The position numbers were made by a program, and so were the translations under genes. From positions 12,826 to 20,328 of the forward strand of contig PQAQ01000167.1 in NCBI GenBank assembly GCA_003105305.1: a stretch of DNA of 7,503 nt. The letters are read 5' to 3'. Positions 6,091 through 7,503 of the stretch are shown piece after piece. The notes under the pieces were generated by a model, which saw nothing but the letters and a program-made list of their open reading frames with translations, was not told the origin of the DNA and searched no databases. Numbering within the stretch: the first letter of the stretch is position 1; each line of letters begins with the position of its first letter. This stretch comes from Candidatus Methylomirabilota bacterium (GTDB lineage Bacteria; Methylomirabilota; Methylomirabilia; Methylomirabilales; Methylomirabilaceae).

Positions 6091-6540
6091 TCAACCAGGC
6101 AGAACGATAGCGGGCCGCCTCGCCGGCCACCAGTCAATAGCCGGAGTCTTGTGAGTTCCATAATTATCCAGAATCAGGTGAATGTCACAGGGTCGGCGGG
6201 TACAGCATCGTCGATGGCGTTCAGGAACCTCCGGCTGGCGACACGCCCAGAACACCCGTCCGGCCTGAGCCTCGAGCGCGGCAAAGAGCGACGTGATCCG
6301 ATGGTACACGTAGTCGTGCGTCCGCCGTTCGATCGGGCCGCGCGGCCTCGGTCTGAGCGGTTGGCGATCGAGCGCCCGAGACAGCATCGGCTTCACTGCA
6401 GTATCCGAGATCCGGAGCGGGTCCCCTCGACGGGGCTCGTCGAGCAGCCCGTCGAGGGGGACACTCGTCCGTTTACCGACGGCGACCCGACTATTTGCGC
6501 CTGCGAGCATACGAGGCCATCCAGCAAATCTGATGCTGGC
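6091..6540 (-). pseudogene. Decayed IS630-family transposase
   Basis: Read on the minus strand, this matches IS630-type transposases in order but with pieces missing. LDGLLDEPRRGDP (6456-6418) is the end of the N-terminal winged-helix part. It runs after a short gap into ISDTAV, then directly to ALDRQPLRPRP and RRTHDYV, which in intact proteins lie about 80 residues later. SLFAALEAQAGRV follows. The frame then breaks: RFLNAIDDAVPADP, the expected continuation, is readable only in another frame near 6190-6235. The first frame resumes with HLILDNYGTHKTPA (6180-6139), which holds the second catalytic Asp. The first catalytic Asp is in deleted sequence, and the C-terminal Glu region is lost beyond about 6100. 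It cannot encode an active enzyme. Exact ends and terminal repeats are not visible. Confidence 0.85.
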
Positions 6541-6567
6541 TCCGACGCGTGTCCTGGTCTTGCTCTT

Positions 6568-6586
6568 CCCGCGCGGCAGACGCGGG
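6568..6586. repeat. GC-rich inverted repeat between IS remnant and next gene
   Basis: CCCGCG (6568-6573) and CGCGGG (6581-6586) form a perfect six-base stem with a seven-base loop. No T-run follows on either strand, so it is not an obvious intrinsic terminator. It may be part of the decayed insertion element or a transcript-end hairpin. Confidence 0.3.
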
Positions 6587-6630
6587 GGTACTGAGAGGTA
6601 TGACCAAAAAAGGCCTGCCTCAGAATAGCC

Positions 6631-6659
6631 TTGACTCCGGTTAAAATCTTTCCTACCCT
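6631..6659 (+). promoter_or_regulatory. Candidate sigma70-type promoter for the 95-aa gene
   Basis: TTGACT (6631-6636) matches the -35 consensus at five of six bases. A 17-base spacer leads to TACCCT (6654-6659), which keeps the T, A and final T of the -10 box. TAAAAT at 6642-6647 is a better -10 on its own but has no -35 at proper distance. Either gives a start 40-60 bases ahead of the ribosome binding site at 6706. It is plausible but weak. Confidence 0.35.
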
Positions 6660-6716
6660 AGCGAATCGTTTGTGGAAAGATGCTTGACGCGACCGAGTTG
6701 TCAACAAGGAGACACC

Positions 6717-7004
6717 ATGTTCATCGAACGCAGCAGCCACAAGATCTTGGCCTGGGTACCGGCAATGATTGTATTCAGTGCTTGCGGTGCTGTTTATGCT
6801 CAGACGAGGTTCGATAGCGTGGCCAAATCTGCTCTCCCCGCCATTACGTCGCCTCCTGCCCATCCTTTTCGGATAGGCGATCCTTCTCATGGTAACGTAA
6901 CCGTGTCAGGTGGAAAGCGTGCAAAGAGCACGCGGGACTCCGAGGGAATCAACATACAGAATCGGATCTCCCGACCGAAGTATATCGGAGAGACCGAGAA
7001 ATAG
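6717..7004 (+). CDS. Small exported protein (95 aa), unknown function
   Basis: I do not recognise this gene. ATG at 6717 has AAGGAG at 6706-6711 five bases ahead; a GTG at 6672 in-frame would hide the signal peptide behind 15 extra residues. Residues 1-28 are a signal peptide with hydrophobic core ILAWVPAMIVFSACGAV and VYA before Gln29. Alternatively, FSAC (20-23) is close to a lipobox and Cys23 could carry lipid; its Phe at -3 is unusual. The mature 67 residues are hydrophilic, with PPAHPFRIGDPSHGN in the middle and a basic end, GKRAKS and ISRPKYIGETEK. It has no other cysteine. It lies between the IS630 remnant and the 83-aa gene, with a possible promoter of its own. Confidence 0.65.
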   Translation: MFIERSSHKILAWVPAMIVFSACGAVYAQTRFDSVAKSALPAITSPPAHPFRIGDPSHGNVTVSGGKRAKSTRDSEGINIQNRISRPKYIGETEK

Positions 7005-7146
7005 TGTGGAGTGTTCGGCACGCAAGGCCGATCCTAAACGTATCGGTACTATCACAGGCTTAAGGGTCTCTCAGGTTGTGACGACGTCGCCGACAGCCGG
7101 GAGATCATTAAGCCACTTATCCACCCATAGCAAGGAGGACGAACAG

Positions 7147-7398
7147 ATGTTGAAGGGGTTGATTGTAGGGTCGGCCATGGTCATGCTTAGTGTGTCCGTC
7201 GTCAATCTGAGTGCGGCGGATGAGAAGAAGCATCTGGGCCAGCCGAAATATGAGGATCTTGATGCCGCGAAGCGGGGAGGGCAGGATATCAAGTCCAATA
7301 CCAAGCCCAAGACGGCCAAGCAGAAGGGGAATACCGTAACCATGGATCCGTTGCCGGTCACTATGGATCCGCTTCCCGCAACAAAGACCCCAAAGTAG
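7147..7398 (+). CDS. Small exported Lys-rich protein with C-terminal VTMDPLP repeats (83 aa)
   Basis: I do not recognise this gene. ATG at 7147 is eight bases after a near-ideal AAGGAGG (7132-7138), so translation should be strong. Residues 1-24 are a signal peptide: MLKG, hydrophobic core LIVGSAMVMLSVSVVN, then LSAA before Asp25. The mature part of about 59 residues is hydrophilic and Lys-rich (EKKHLGQPKYEDL, KSNTKPKTAKQK). It ends in two tandem VTMDPLP units followed by ATKTPK. It has no cysteine. Its layout (signal peptide, basic disordered body, Pro-rich tail) resembles the 77-aa protein at 3881, although I see no clear sequence homology. A gap of 142 bases separates it from the 95-aa gene, without a convincing promoter. 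Confidence 0.7.
   Translation: MLKGLIVGSAMVMLSVSVVNLSAADEKKHLGQPKYEDLDAAKRGGQDIKSNTKPKTAKQKGNTVTMDPLPVTMDPLPATKTPK
7336..7377 (+). repeat. Two tandem 21-base coding repeats (VTMDPLP x2)
   Basis: Bases 7336-7356 and 7357-7377 encode the same seven residues, VTMDPLP, one directly after the other. The DNA copies differ at five positions, all of them synonymous (Val GTA/GTC, Thr ACC/ACT, Leu TTG/CTT with two changes, Pro CCG/CCC). The repeat lies near the C-terminus of the 83-aa exported protein. Confidence 0.9.
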
Positions 7399-7474
7399 AA
7401 ATCTCGATGGTAACCTATTGGACGCTGAATAACGGACGGATCGATTCATCACGGTACGGTTCGGAGGAGCGAGC

Positions 7475-7503
7475 ATGACATGTCGTAAATTGGTTTTCGC
7501 AAC
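7475..7503 (+). CDS. Start of another probable exported protein (cut by window end)
   Basis: ATG at 7475 follows GGAGGAG (7463-7469) at five bases. Only the first nine residues, MTCRKLVFA, are in the window. A basic residue pair followed by hydrophobics is how a signal peptide begins, and the three intact genes before it have one. The frame is open to the end. With so little sequence, only the start and strand are supportable. Confidence 0.5.

Noticed and set aside
6034..6594. Plus-strand 186-codon frame
   Set aside because: It is the antisense shadow of the decayed IS630 transposase.
7047..7052. TACTAT as a -10 box for the 83-aa gene
   Set aside because: The bases 17 upstream (AAGGCC) do not resemble a -35 box.
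1..7503. tRNA, rRNA or CRISPR array
   Set aside because: No tRNA T-arm pattern in a cloverleaf context, no rRNA-like stretch, and no regularly spaced direct repeats were found by reading.

Overview
The window looks like a piece of a bacterial chromosome close to the replication origin. Its left end carries the end of a chromosome-type parB with a near-perfect parS site directly behind it. The left half is GC-rich and tightly packed. The right half is visibly richer in A/T, loosely packed and full of genes I do not recognise. Family-level resemblance fits a GC-rich Gram-negative-type bacterium (for example NC10 or a deltaproteobacterial relative), but nothing here fixes the phylum.

Region 1 (1-3369, housekeeping, all + strand): the 3' end of parB; a parS site (329-344); a DUF4013-type membrane protein; a class V cysteine desulfurase of the NifS/IscS type; and the tRNA 2-thiouridylase mnmA. 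The last three are almost contiguous: 12 bases separate the first two and the last two overlap by 4. The desulfurase very likely supplies the persulfide sulfur that MnmA puts on U34 of tRNAs for Lys, Glu and Gln.

Region 2 (3370-3880, no convincing gene): a strong sigma70-like promoter lies here (TTGACA, 17 bases, TACACT). Its spacer starts with nine consecutive G residues, and a 20-base dyad overlaps its -35 box. A leader of roughly 440 bases follows before the next convincing start codon. The G-run is placed like those in known phase-variable promoters.

Region 3 (3881-7503, exported proteins): four genes with signal peptides are present, and a fifth is cut by the window end. They are a 77-aa Lys/Pro-rich protein, a 592-aa protein with ten mature cysteines in five local pairs and a separate C-terminal beta-rich domain, a 95-aa protein, an 83-aa Lys-rich protein ending in a tandem heptapeptide repeat, and an incomplete gene with a strong ribosome binding site. 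Between the second and third lies a decayed IS630-family transposase on the minus strand. Together these look like a lineage-specific set of envelope or secreted proteins, possibly under an on/off promoter. Their function cannot be named from sequence alone.
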